Shown: positions 4,965 through 12,687, counted from the first letter of the stretch. The stretch: 27,725 bases of DNA from JABICX01 sp964528765 (GCA_964528765.1 CAZGVA010000009.1:1-27725), one strand, 5' to 3'. Notes: generated by a model not told the origin, from the sequence alone. Made by a program: numbers and translations.

Positions 4965-6276
4965 AAGTAAGAGATGTTTACAGGAGAATATGGAAACACC
5001 GAAAGGCGTTAGAGATTTTTTACCTGAGCAGAAAATTGTTCGGGATCAGATTATTTCTGTTCTGAAGCGCGTCTTTGAGCGATATGGGTTCAATCCAATT
5101 GAAACTCCAGCTCTTGAGATGGAAGAGACGCTTGTTAAGGAGACTGATTCTTCTACAGATGCATTTAATGAGATGTATCGACTTAAAGATCAAGGTAAAC
5201 GTAAATTAGTTTTGAAATATGATCAAACGGTTCCATTTGCCAGAGTTGTTTCTCAAAATCCGCAATTAGGTACACCTTTCAAACGATATCAAATTGATAG
5301 AGCTTGGAGAGATGGCCCAATTAAGCTTGGTCGTTATCGAGAGTTCTGGCAATGCGATGTTGATATTGCTGGAGCGAATTCAATGGCAGCTGATGCTGAA
5401 TATTTATCGATGGTAACTGATGTTTTCAAAGAATTTGATATTAAAGTTGAGTTTAAAGTAAGTAATCGTAAACTTATTGATGGCGTTTTTCAATATGCAG
5501 GAATTCCTAAAAAGCAGTGGCTTGCAACAACAATCATTATTGATAAGTTAGATAAAATTGGCGAAGCAGGAGTTATTAGAGAGTCTTTGCGTAAAGGAAT
5601 TGATGAGGATTCAATGGTTAAAGCACTAGATATTCTTAATCAACGTGGCACAAATCTTCAAATACTTAATCAAATCGAAAAGTTTGTTGATAATGATTTA
5701 ACAAGAGAAGCTATTTCTGAACTTAAAACTTTGTTACGCTTTGGATCGGCTTTTGGCGCTAAAAATATTAAATTGGTACCTAGTTTGGCACGAGGTCTTT
5801 CATATTATACTGGTACAATTTTTGAAGCATATGCAATTGGTTCTAAAATTAAAAGTTCATTAGCAGGTGGCGGTAGATTTGATAATATGATTGGTGATTT
5901 TATTGGTAAAAATGTACAAGTTCCGGCAGTAGGTATCTCTTTTGGCTTAGATACAATTTATGATACATTGATGAGTATGAATCGAGTAAATGTTCGTAAA
6001 ACCGTTACAAATATATTTGTTATTCCAATAAAAACAGATTTAGAATGTGCTAAAATTGTTTCAGAATTACGAAATGCAGGAATTAATACAGATTTTGATT
6101 TAGTTGGCAGATCTATATCCAAAAACTTGCAATATGCTAATAAGTTAAATATACCTCATGTTTTGATCGTTGGTCCTGATGAATTAAAGAAAGGAAAATT
6201 AAAGTTACGAGATATGCAAAGTGGTAATGAACAAAATCTTACAATTAACCAAATAATTAAAAAAGTTAATAATTAG
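4951..6276 (+). CDS. hisS: histidine--tRNA ligase, archaeal/eukaryotic type
   Basis: This is a full-length HisRS (441 residues from this start). It has TPKGVRDFLP near the N terminus, YDQTVPFAR, the archaeal/eukaryotic motif 2 block RYREFWQCDVD, the HisA motif ARGLSYYTG with its Arg, the HisB motif AGGGRFD, and an alpha/beta anticodon-binding domain from about residue 350 (VIPIKTDLECAKIVSELR, then LNIPHVLIVGPDELKKGKLKLRDM). It attaches histidine to tRNA-His through histidyl-adenylate in the cytoplasm. An oddity is motif 3, which reads GISFGLDTI, so the Arg expected two residues after GL (GLERL/GLDRI) is Thr335. The ATG at 4951 is chosen because GAGG (4938-4941) lies 9 bases upstream; ATG 4990 (METPKGVRDF) is closest to typical HisRS N termini and TTG 4933 is also open. 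The 3' end overlaps the convergent BtpA-family gene by 11 bp. Confidence 0.9.
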   Translation: MKTNKSKRCLQENMETPKGVRDFLPEQKIVRDQIISVLKRVFERYGFNPIETPALEMEETLVKETDSSTDAFNEMYRLKDQGKRKLVLKYDQTVPFARVVSQNPQLGTPFKRYQIDRAWRDGPIKLGRYREFWQCDVDIAGANSMAADAEYLSMVTDVFKEFDIKVEFKVSNRKLIDGVFQYAGIPKKQWLATTIIIDKLDKIGEAGVIRESLRKGIDEDSMVKALDILNQRGTNLQILNQIEKFVDNDLTREAISELKTLLRFGSAFGAKNIKLVPSLARGLSYYTGTIFEAYAIGSKIKSSLAGGGRFDNMIGDFIGKNVQVPAVGISFGLDTIYDTLMSMNRVNVRKTVTNIFVIPIKTDLECAKIVSELRNAGINTDFDLVGRSISKNLQYANKLNIPHVLIVGPDELKKGKLKLRDMQSGNEQNLTINQIIKKVNN

Positions 6277-7039
6277 ATTTATGATAATCTCTTGCTTTAT
6301 GTACTTCTTGCATAAATTCTTGAACCAGATTTGAATCTACTTTTTCGCGAGTATTTTTATCAGGTTTAAAACAACTGCCTACAATACAACCAACAGTATT
6401 TGATCTCGATGTGAGTTGTTCATAAGCATTTTGAGGATTTAATCCCGCTCCAATTACCATTGGATGCGGATCAATTGTCTTGCCAAATAGATTTATTTTA
6501 TCTAACGGTGTTTCTTGGCCAGTACCTCGTCCAGTAACTACTAAAACTTCTGCACGTTGCATACCTATTTGTAAATCAGTTACTAGTGCTGATCCCGGGA
6601 CGGGTTCATAATACTTAGGCCAAACACCACCCATTACAATAACTTCTGGATTTTCCTGTTTATGTTCTAAATATGTCTCGCGATATAGTGTTTGGTTCCT
6701 CGCATATTTGCCAGATATATGATCAAGTTGAATAAATTTTGCACCATATATTTGTGCTAAATTAAATGCAGGATCAACTTCATTAGGTAATATATTTATA
6801 CCCATAGTAATTGCTGGATTTGATGAAGATATTGCATCAAGCGTTTTTTCCACGATGTCTTTATCTTCTCTTGGAAATGCATGATAATTTTCAACAATAA
6901 CGCCATCAACACCTTCAGATTGATAAATTTCAATTTCTTCAATGGCTCGAGCAACTGGATCTTCTCCAGCTAAATGTAACATTCCTAAAACAAATGGCTT
7001 TTTTTTGAAAACGTCCCATAATTTACTATTTAATTGCAT
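6266..7039 (-). CDS. BtpA/SgcQ family TIM-barrel protein
   Basis: This 257-residue protein is typical in length and order for the BtpA family. It starts with VLGMLHLAG (canonical GMVHLPPLPG), then a VDGVIVENYHAFPR strand, ITMGINILPN, AKFIQLDHISGKYA, EVIVMGGVWPKYYEP, EVLVVTGRGTGQETPLDKI, and PMVIGAGLNPQNAYE near the C-terminal phosphate-binding end of the barrel. BtpA was named in cyanobacteria for photosystem I accumulation, but most homologs are in non-photosynthetic microbes and their reaction is unknown; they resemble phosphate-binding barrels of nucleoside and sugar metabolism. The ATG at 7039 has CTTATATATG (about 7058-7067) 24 bp upstream, so it is probably leaderless and transcribed separately from the gene before it. 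A 21-bp dyad overlaps that TATA box. Its end overlaps hisS tail to tail. Confidence 0.8.
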   Translation of the reverse strand: MQLNSKLWDVFKKKPFVLGMLHLAGEDPVARAIEEIEIYQSEGVDGVIVENYHAFPREDKDIVEKTLDAISSSNPAITMGINILPNEVDPAFNLAQIYGAKFIQLDHISGKYARNQTLYRETYLEHKQENPEVIVMGGVWPKYYEPVPGSALVTDLQIGMQRAEVLVVTGRGTGQETPLDKINLFGKTIDPHPMVIGAGLNPQNAYEQLTSRSNTVGCIVGSCFKPDKNTREKVDSNLVQEFMQEVHKARDYHKSNY

Positions 7040-7046
7040 TTGTTAA

Positions 7047-7067
7047 CTTATATGTAACATATATAAG
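7047..7067 (-). promoter_or_regulatory. promoter with 21-bp dyad over the TATA box of the BtpA-family gene
   Basis: CTTATAT (7047-7053) and ATATAAG (7061-7067) are exact reverse complements around a 7-base centre. The right arm is the TATA element of the minus-strand gene starting at 7039. A factor bound here would block TBP or the start site, so repression is the natural reading. The regulator is unknown. Confidence 0.4.
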
Positions 7068-7091
7068 GATTTATTTGCTAAAATAAATCCT
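7066..7091 (-). other. 11-bp hairpin with the stop codon in its loop
   Basis: AGGATTTATTT and AAATAAATCCT are perfect 11-bp arms around a 4-base loop; on the minus strand the loop reads TAGC and its TAG is the stop codon of the small membrane protein gene (7078-7290). No T-run follows, so it may stabilise or process the mRNA 3' end rather than terminate. It partly overlaps the promoter dyad of the next gene. Confidence 0.55.
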
Positions 7092-7290
7092 CAAAACTTC
7101 CGTGAACCGCAAATAAAATTATTATGCCTAAGATAATTGAAATACAAGAACTTAGTAAATAATTATCTGGAAATAAAAGAACATCTGCAACACCCCAAAT
7201 ACCTCGCCAAAATAATATAACTGCCAATGCTATTATTATAATGCGAATTAGCTTTTCATATTTAGTTAGTTTCTTTTTTCTTATAACCAT
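7078..7290 (-). CDS. small two-helix membrane protein
   Basis: This 70-residue protein starts with a basic stretch (MVIRKKKLTKYEKL). Two hydrophobic segments follow, IRIIIIALAVILFWRGIWGV (about 15-34) and YLLSSCISIILGIIILFAV (about 44-62), and it ends HGSFEDLF. That gives a small membrane protein, N terminus inside by the positive-inside rule. I do not recognise the family; DPANN genomes carry many such proteins. Its ATG at 7290 lies inside the end of corA (overlap 7281-7290), so it is translationally coupled to the magnesium channel and may be an accessory subunit. The stop codon sits in a hairpin loop. Confidence 0.7.
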   Translation of the reverse strand: MVIRKKKLTKYEKLIRIIIIALAVILFWRGIWGVADVLLFPDNYLLSSCISIILGIIILFAVHGSFEDLF

Positions 7291-8240
7291 TTTTTCTTCT
7301 TAAAAAATAAATATAGTGCAATGCAAGATAGAAGCATGATTCCTAATGCAAACGGATAACCATACATCCAACTAAGTTCTGGCATGTTATACATAGAGTT
7401 ACCAGTTACTGGCTGTCCAAAATTCATACCATAAATAGATGCAATTAATGTTGGAAGTAAAACAAATGAACCAATAACTGTCATTTTTTTAACTGCATCA
7501 TTTAATTGATTTGAAATTGTGCTAGCATGTATTTCGAGTGCACCTGTTAAAATTTCTTTGTGTGTGTTTGTCATATCAATTAACTGGTTTATATCATTTG
7601 CAATATCTTCAAAGTTCATTCTTTCTTTTGTATCTAGGTGAAGTACATTCATTTTTATAACTTGAGATATTGTTTCTCGATTTGATAATAATGACCGTTT
7701 GAAAAAAGTAAGTGTTTTCTTTAGCTGAAAAATATGCATTGCGGTTTTTTTACCACCATGTTCGAAAACTCTTTCCTCTAATGCATCAATTTCTCCATCG
7801 ATTTTTTGTATAAGTTTAAAATAAGTTGAGGTCATTTTGTCAATTAATCGTGTGATAAAATATTGATTTCCATGTGCTAATATTTCGGGATAATTGTGTA
7901 TTTCGACTAGAGATTGAATTGTTTTTTTGTGTATTGTAAGTACATTATTTCGCATAATAAATATTCCTACAGGAGTTGTTTCAATTTCTTGCGATATTTT
8001 TGATGGCGTGCGTAAAATTATTAATTTATATTTATTATTTTCTTCAACTCTTGATCTTTCTTCTGGATCCAATGCATCAGCCATATCTTTTTCACTTATC
8101 TGAAATAATTTAGATATTTGTTTAAGTTCTTCTGCAGTCGGATTAGTTACATCTATCCAAGTTAATGTTTTTGAATGTATTGCTGCAGATAAAGATAATC
8201 TGTGCGTTTTACCCTTATGACTAGTTAGAACTTTCAACAT
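7281..8240 (-). CDS. corA: CorA-family divalent cation (Mg2+) channel
   Basis: This protein of about 319 residues has the full CorA layout: an N-terminal alpha/beta cytoplasmic domain (WIDVTNPTAEELKQISKLF, then DALDPEERSRVEENN with acidic metal-sensing residues), long stalk helices (DGEIDALEERVFEH onward), and two C-terminal membrane helices. The first ends in the signature YGMNFGQPV with GMN near residues 271-273. A short loop rich in Met, Glu and Asn follows, then the second helix and a Lys-rich tail (FFKKKKWL). It imports Mg2+ (or Co2+/Ni2+) as a pentamer. The ATG at 8240 is preferred over the in-frame ATG at 8249 because CTTTTTATTAT lies about 25 bp upstream, right for a leaderless mRNA; both are possible. 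It overlaps the next small membrane gene. Confidence 0.9.
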   Translation of the reverse strand: MLKVLTSHKGKTHRLSLSAAIHSKTLTWIDVTNPTAEELKQISKLFQISEKDMADALDPEERSRVEENNKYKLIILRTPSKISQEIETTPVGIFIMRNNVLTIHKKTIQSLVEIHNYPEILAHGNQYFITRLIDKMTSTYFKLIQKIDGEIDALEERVFEHGGKKTAMHIFQLKKTLTFFKRSLLSNRETISQVIKMNVLHLDTKERMNFEDIANDINQLIDMTNTHKEILTGALEIHASTISNQLNDAVKKMTVIGSFVLLPTLIASIYGMNFGQPVTGNSMYNMPELSWMYGYPFALGIMLLSCIALYLFFKKKKWL

Positions 8241-8275
8241 ACTGTACATTAGGAACTAGATAATAAAAAGGTGAT

Positions 8276-8692
8276 TTACTTGGAGTGAGTGGTTACTTCG
8301 GCAAGTATTTGATTTAATGAATCTTTTGGATCCTTGCAAACTATTCTTATAACGTTTTTATTAAAGTAGAATTGTGATTCAGTAGCTTTTTCACCTACAA
8401 TATAAATATGCGAGGGTTTATTTTGTAATTTTTTTCCAGCAAGTGCAATTCCTAAATCAATATACTTTCCTTTTCCACCTAAATCAGACAAATGAATTAA
8501 TACATCGCAATCTAAAATTGCAGTTACTTCTTCTTCAGCGAACTCTCCCGAGGCTTCAAATTTAGCATAATCTCTTGCAAATGCCCGTTCAGTCCAATCA
8601 ACTGGAACTTCATGGCCTTGTGTTCTTATTTGTTCTACCATGCCGTGCACAGTTTCATGAAGATTCCATTTTGCAGAAACATAAAATTTCAT
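8276..8692 (-). CDS. nucleoside 2-deoxyribosyltransferase-like (Rossmannoid) protein
   Basis: This 138-residue protein starts MKFYVSAKWNLHETV, the first strand and loop of the nucleoside 2-deoxyribosyltransferase superfamily. It continues with an acidic helix (FAEEEVTAILDCDVLIHLSD) and GGKGKYIDLGIALAGKK, where the family has its strand-loop-helix with the catalytic Glu region (Asp here), then SHIYIVGEK and IRIVCKDPKD. The family cleaves or transfers glycosidic bonds of nucleosides or binds nucleotides; many archaeal members have no known reaction. The Asp in place of the typical catalytic Glu means the activity should not be assumed. TTTTTTAAAA lies about 23 bp upstream of the ATG, so the mRNA is probably leaderless. 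Its stop lies 36 bp before corA. Confidence 0.6.
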   Translation of the reverse strand: MKFYVSAKWNLHETVHGMVEQIRTQGHEVPVDWTERAFARDYAKFEASGEFAEEEVTAILDCDVLIHLSDLGGKGKYIDLGIALAGKKLQNKPSHIYIVGEKATESQFYFNKNVIRIVCKDPKDSLNQILAEVTTHSK

Positions 8693-8730
8693 ATAATTAA
8701 ACGTAAAATGTTTTTAAAAAATATTGTAGC

Positions 8731-11196
8731 TTACTCCAAATATATGGCTGGACGACCCGGTTTAGCTTTCTTAGCTTTATTTTGTGGGTCAAATTTATTT
8801 GGATCGTTGATAGCAAAAATTGATATATCTGCTCCAAACTTGTTGTGTAAAACTTCTTTACAGTTTTCATATTGTTTACATTCTGGTGGAATTACATATA
8901 GACAAACTTTCTTTGGATTATCTTTGCCAATAATCTTACAAATATGCTGGATGTCTTCAGCAGTTTTCTGTAGCCGTTCTTCTTGTTCTTCGGCTGGCAC
9001 ATTAATTTTCTTTTTATCAACTTTTGGCCAATTTTCTGTTGCAATTAGACTCTTTTCCCCCAGCTTGTGCCACACTTCTTCGCAAACATGTGGAGCAAAT
9101 GGTGCTAGCATTTTAAGGAAAACTTCAATCGCATATTTTGATGGATATTTTTCAATTTTATTTGCGAAATCAATTAGTTCAATAAGCGCTTTATTAAACT
9201 GAAGTTCTTTAGTATATTCAGTTATTTTCTTAACTTTCTTTTGAGCAACACTTTCAATATATGTTTTTTTCTCAATTTCTTTTAGTTGATACATTGCAGA
9301 AACTTTGTTGATAAACTTGTGAGTTCCCAAAACTTCTTTTTCAGACCATTCATAACTAGTATCTGGTTGAGCAATAAATAATTGATATGTTCTTAATGTA
9401 TCTGCACCATATTTGTTAATTACTTTCATCGGATCAACAATATTGCCTTTTGACTTAGACATTTTTGTGCCATTAAGATTAACCATCCCTTGATTTAGCA
9501 ATTTTTTAAATGGTTCATCAAAATCAACATATCCAAGTTTCTTTAAGAATTTAGTAATAAAACGCGAGTGCATTAAGTGGCCAACTGCATGTTCAATACC
9601 TCCAATATATTGGTCAACAGGCATCCAATAATTTACTTTCTTTTTATCAAAAATTTGTTTGTTGTTTCTTGGGTCGCAATATCTTAAGAAATACCAGGAA
9701 GAATCTACAAATGTGGTCATTGTATCTGTTTCGCGTTTACCTTTTCCTTTACACTTAGGACATTTTACATTTACAAAATCTTTGTTTGTTCCAAGTGGAG
9801 CAACACCTTTTTTTGAAAAATCCACATCTAGCGGAAGTTTAACGGGTAAATCTTTTTCAGGTACTGGAACTGCACCACAACTGTCGCAGTAGATTATTGG
9901 TATTGGCGCTCCCCAATATCTTTGTCTAGATAAATTCCAATCTCTAAGTTTGTAATTTGTTACTTTGCGACCATCTTTGTTTTTTACAAGCCACTGTATC
10001 ATTAAAGGTAATGCTTTGCGATTATGCATACCCGAAAACTTTCGTGAATTAAACAATATTCCGTCAGTAGTAATTGCGCGATGAGCTTTGCTAGCGTCAA
10101 TAGGTTTACCCTCTGGAGATATAACAAACTTTAGTGGGAGGTCATATTTTCTTGCAAATTCAAAATCTCTTTGATCATGAGCATTTGCTAGGACAATACC
10201 TGTGCCATAACTTAATATTACGAAGTTGGCGATGTATATTGGAATCTTTTCACCATTAACTGGATTTATAGCATATTTTCCTATGAATAACCCATCCTTT
10301 TCTTTGGAAATACGGTCTAATTCATTAAGTTTTTTTGTCTTTTCAAGGAATTTGCGGACAGATTTTTCATATTTTGTTCCAATAACCATCTCTTTTACTT
10401 TTGGGTGTTCTGGAGCAAAAACAAGAAATGTGCAACTATATAGCGTATCTGGACGTGTTGTAAAAACTGGCAGAATTTTTTTAGTTTCAGATTCTTTGAA
10501 GTAAACTTCAATACCTTGACTTTTCCCAATCCAATTTCTTTGTAGTGTTTTTAATTTGTTTGAAAAATCTATTTTTTCCAATCCTTCAAGCAGTTCGTCA
10601 GCATATTTAGTAGTTCTAACAAACCACTGATCTATTTCTTTTTGGATAACTTCTGCATCACATCTCCAACATTTTCCATTTACTACGTCTTCATTTGCTA
10701 GTGTTGTTTTACAAGTTGGACACCAATTGCCTGTAGCTTTTTTTCTATAAATCAGGTCATGCTCAAGTAATTTTAAAAATAACCATTGATCCCACATATA
10801 ATATTTTGGATTATGCGTTGCAATTTCTCGGTCCCAATCATGACTTGAGCCCAGAGCATTAAGTCTAACTTTCATTGAGTCAATGCTTTCTTTTATGCTC
10901 TTAGTTGGATGAATTCCTTTCTTGATTGCAGCATTTTCAGATGGAAGGCCAAATGCATCCCACCCCATTGGATAAAGTACATTAAAACCTTGCATTCTTT
11001 TGTATCTGGCAAATGCATCTCCAATTGTATAGTTGCGAGTATGACCTACATGTAATCCGGCACCGGATGGATAAGGGAGCATCTCAAGGCAATAGAATTT
11101 CTTTTTCTTTGAGTTGTCAACTGCTTTGAAAATACCGGCATCTGCCCATGCTTTTTGCCATTTCTTTTCAACAGTTTTGAAATTATAATCAACCAT
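8731..11196 (-). CDS. leuS: leucine--tRNA ligase, bacterial type
   Basis: This 821-residue class Ia synthetase charges tRNA-Leu. It has PYPSGAGLHVGH (41-52, the HIGH motif as HVGH), a zinc ribbon with CPTC (159-162) and CWRC (176-179), the CP1 editing domain with TTRPDT (246-251) and GTGIVLANAHDQRD with the universal Asp344, WNLSRQRYWG, a second Cys pair (CDSCG, CPKCKGKG), KMSKSKGN (578-585), and a C-terminal helical plus small alpha/beta domain. The editing domain lies after the zinc domain, and motifs such as RQRYWGAPIP and DVDFSKKGVAPL place it with bacterial LeuRS rather than the archaeal/eukaryotic form. That points to ancestral transfer from bacteria, as seen in several DPANN lineages. 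A TATA-like TTATTATAAG and an 18-bp dyad lie upstream. Editing residues look intact. Confidence 0.95.
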   Translation of the reverse strand: MVDYNFKTVEKKWQKAWADAGIFKAVDNSKKKKFYCLEMLPYPSGAGLHVGHTRNYTIGDAFARYKRMQGFNVLYPMGWDAFGLPSENAAIKKGIHPTKSIKESIDSMKVRLNALGSSHDWDREIATHNPKYYMWDQWLFLKLLEHDLIYRKKATGNWCPTCKTTLANEDVVNGKCWRCDAEVIQKEIDQWFVRTTKYADELLEGLEKIDFSNKLKTLQRNWIGKSQGIEVYFKESETKKILPVFTTRPDTLYSCTFLVFAPEHPKVKEMVIGTKYEKSVRKFLEKTKKLNELDRISKEKDGLFIGKYAINPVNGEKIPIYIANFVILSYGTGIVLANAHDQRDFEFARKYDLPLKFVISPEGKPIDASKAHRAITTDGILFNSRKFSGMHNRKALPLMIQWLVKNKDGRKVTNYKLRDWNLSRQRYWGAPIPIIYCDSCGAVPVPEKDLPVKLPLDVDFSKKGVAPLGTNKDFVNVKCPKCKGKGKRETDTMTTFVDSSWYFLRYCDPRNNKQIFDKKKVNYWMPVDQYIGGIEHAVGHLMHSRFITKFLKKLGYVDFDEPFKKLLNQGMVNLNGTKMSKSKGNIVDPMKVINKYGADTLRTYQLFIAQPDTSYEWSEKEVLGTHKFINKVSAMYQLKEIEKKTYIESVAQKKVKKITEYTKELQFNKALIELIDFANKIEKYPSKYAIEVFLKMLAPFAPHVCEEVWHKLGEKSLIATENWPKVDKKKINVPAEEQEERLQKTAEDIQHICKIIGKDNPKKVCLYVIPPECKQYENCKEVLHNKFGADISIFAINDPNKFDPQNKAKKAKPGRPAIYLE

Positions 11197-11206
11197 TTTT
11201 ATCTTG

Positions 11207-11235
11207 GTAGCTATTGATAGCTACTTATAATAAGA
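11207..11235 (-). promoter_or_regulatory. leuS promoter with operator-like inverted repeat
   Basis: GTAGCTA (11207-11213) and TAGCTAC (11218-11224) are perfect 7-bp arms around TTGA. On the minus strand they lie between the TATA-like element CTTATTATAA (about 11226-11235) and the ATG at 11196. A dyad in this position would cover the predicted start site near 11203 and suits a repressor, or it could form a short 5' hairpin in the mRNA. The binding factor is unknown. Confidence 0.4.
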
Positions 11236-11356
11236 GCAAAGAATTACTTAATGTTTGTGTTAGATTTTTAGTGCTCATTGAATTAAATAACCTGAAAAGT
11301 TAAAAAGATTATGATATAGGATCGACATAGCTTGCAAACAATCTAACAATTTGAGC

Positions 11357-11376
11357 GTATTCAGTAAACTGAATAC
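11357..11376. repeat. perfect 20-bp dyad downstream of tRNA-Arg
   Basis: GTATTCAGT, a 2-base centre AA, and ACTGAATAC form a perfect dyad. It starts 15 bases after the tRNA-Arg 3' end in the direction of transcription, after a short T-run (TATATTTTT). The 2-base loop is too tight for an RNA hairpin of full length, so a DNA-binding site is as likely as a terminator. Confidence 0.45.
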
Positions 11377-11390
11377 ACTGAAAAATATAG

Positions 11391-11522
11391 CGGGCCTGAC
11401 AGGATTCGAACCCGTGACCTACGGCTGCCTTCATGGAAAGATGGTTCTTTCCGAGAACGCTTTCTTTTGAAGAAAGAGTTCATTAGAAGGCCGTCGCCCT
11501 ATCCAGACTAGGCTACAGGCCC
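11391..11522 (-). tRNA. tRNA-Arg (TCT) with a 57-nt intron
   Basis: The 5' exon is 11522-11484 and the 3' exon 11426-11391. The acceptor stem is GGGCCTG/CAGGCCC with discriminator G. The D stem GCCT/GGGC has a GG-containing loop, the anticodon stem is ACGGC/GCCGT, and the T arm is ACGGG-TTCGAAT-CCTGT. The anticodon loop reads C T TCT A, then the intron, then A38, so the anticodon is TCT, which decodes AGA (and AGG less well). The intron lies at the canonical position 37/38. Exon CTTC (32-35) pairs with GAAG at the intron end, with a 3-base GCA bulge at the 3' site: the archaeal bulge-helix-bulge. The substrate fits the EndA encoded at 25925-26566. No CCA is encoded. Confidence 0.92.
11427..11483 (-). 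other. tRNA-Arg intron (57 nt)
   Basis: The intron runs from the base after A37 to the base before A38. Inside are two hairpins, CTTTC-TTCAAAA-GAAAG and GTTCT-CGGAA-AGAAC. The exon-intron helix CTTC/GAAG has 4 bp. At the 5' site a strict 3-base bulge would place T opposite T in the inner helix, while a 2-base bulge allows ATG/CAT pairing, so the 5' half is a slightly relaxed bulge-helix-bulge. Confidence 0.85.
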
Positions 11523-11611
11523 ATAAATATACAGAACAAATTGTGTTTAAAAAAGTATCTAGATTCTGTATTTCACAAATATTTAAAAACTTTATTTTAT
11601 TTTCAGATAAT

Positions 11612-12292
11612 ATGGAACTTCAAGAATCGGGTAAATATGTAATGTCTAAGGGTGATGAAATAAATGTTCGAAAGGTCGCAGGTGATTTTCTTAATAAAAT
11701 AAATAAAAGTTGCGGACATTTTTCAAGAGAACTTGAGTTAACTCAACCAGTAATTTTTATGTATAATAATGCGGAAGGAGTTAAATTTGAAGCAGCGCAG
11801 TTTGGAAATATACCTATTAAAGTTACAACCGTTTCTAAATCAAATAATGTTGCATCAGGGTTATTTGTTGAAAATGGGCATATACCTTTGAGCGGTTTAG
11901 TATATGTTTATAATGGTCAATTATGTGCACAAGTTTCAAAAGTACATATTTCAGATTCTAAATCCGTATATATTATTCCTGAACCGGTTCGAGGAGAAAA
12001 TATTGAAGAAGCTCCAGCAGGTTTAGAAGTAGTTGTTGAAGCAAACTGGGTCGATTCTGAAAAAAAATATGGGGATTTAACTACTGCTGAAATTCAGTTA
12101 AAATATTGGAAAAATTTATGTCGAGGTTATCGTGACCAGGAAATTAATATTGCTATAGCTAAAGAAGGAATTGATGCAAAGATGTCAGTTAGTTCTGGTC
12201 GTATTCGTGGTGGCGATATTAGTTGGGGTAATGGTGCTTTAGACGAGGTTTTTAGACACATAACTAATAGTGCATTTAATAAAGTTAAATAA
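11612..12292 (+). CDS. hypothetical cytoplasmic protein
   Basis: This 226-residue protein is of no family I recognise. It has no signal peptide or membrane segment. The middle is beta-rich (QPVIFMYNNAEGVKFEAAQFG, then HIPLSGLVYVYNGQL and AQVSKVHISDSKSVYIIPEP), followed by YWKNLCRGYRDQEINIAIAKEG and a Gly-rich SSGRIRGGDISWGNG stretch near the end. The ATG at 11612 is chosen over upstream in-frame GTG/TTG codons (open from 11543) because TATTTAAAAA at about 11579-11588 lies 27 bp upstream, the spacing for leaderless transcription, and because the extra upstream residues look untranslated. It starts close to the 5' end of the divergent tRNA-Arg gene. Confidence 0.65.
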   Translation: MELQESGKYVMSKGDEINVRKVAGDFLNKINKSCGHFSRELELTQPVIFMYNNAEGVKFEAAQFGNIPIKVTTVSKSNNVASGLFVENGHIPLSGLVYVYNGQLCAQVSKVHISDSKSVYIIPEPVRGENIEEAPAGLEVVVEANWVDSEKKYGDLTTAEIQLKYWKNLCRGYRDQEINIAIAKEGIDAKMSVSSGRIRGGDISWGNGALDEVFRHITNSAFNKVK

Positions 12293-12345
12293 TTTTTAAA
12301 AATATTTATTATAATTTTAAAATAAAAAAATAATATATCGCGTGA

Positions 12346-12687
12346 TTAGTCTAATAGACATTTACACATGCACTCACCATATGTTACTACATATGCTCGA
12401 TAATATTCTAGATCATCTAAAGCGCAACTAAGTTTACATTCTTTAATACATTCTTCATCAGTACCTACTTGATATTTTTGGTATAGTGCAAATTCGTCAT
12501 TACCGATATCTTGTACACTAACTGACGCAGTAAATCTTCGGTTATCGGTGTTTGGTAATTCGTCAAAATCAGGTTCTTCAAAATCATTATTTACAAAATG
12601 ACCAGTTATATTTCCACGAAATACAAACCCACTACTTGCAATAATAACTATAAAAATCCCAAGTAGTATTTTATGTTTATTTTTCAT
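12346..12687 (-). CDS. small secreted or membrane-anchored Cys-rich protein
   Basis: This 113-residue protein has a Lys-rich start (MKNKHK), one hydrophobic segment (residues 7-23) and then GNITGHFV (Ile27-Thr28-Gly29), followed by an acidic linker (FEEPDFDELPN). The C-terminal 40 residues hold six Cys: EECIKECKLSC and then ECMCKCLLD. Their spacing suggests two or three disulfides or a metal site outside the cell. The family is not known to me. The Ile-Thr-Gly motif just after the membrane segment recurs in the protein at 27142 and next to the membrane segments of two others in this window. It starts the surface-protein block, divergent from the lamin-tail protein gene. A TTATTTATTAA box lies about 24 bp upstream. 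Confidence 0.7.
   Translation of the reverse strand: MKNKHKILLGIFIVIIASSGFVFRGNITGHFVNNDFEEPDFDELPNTDNRRFTASVSVQDIGNDEFALYQKYQVGTDEECIKECKLSCALDDLEYYRAYVVTYGECMCKCLLD

Noticed and set aside
8612..10504. Plus-strand ORFs opposite leuS
   Set aside because: They are antisense to strongly conserved LeuRS motifs and have no promoter or domain.
11240..11390. C/D-box small RNA between leuS and tRNA-Arg
   Set aside because: ATGATA and CTGA-like strings occur, but not as a proper C, D', C', D set at usual distances on either strand.
12300..12345. AT-rich inverted repeats after the gene ending at 12292
   Set aside because: Runs of A and T pair by chance at this composition; no defined stem with a GC pair.
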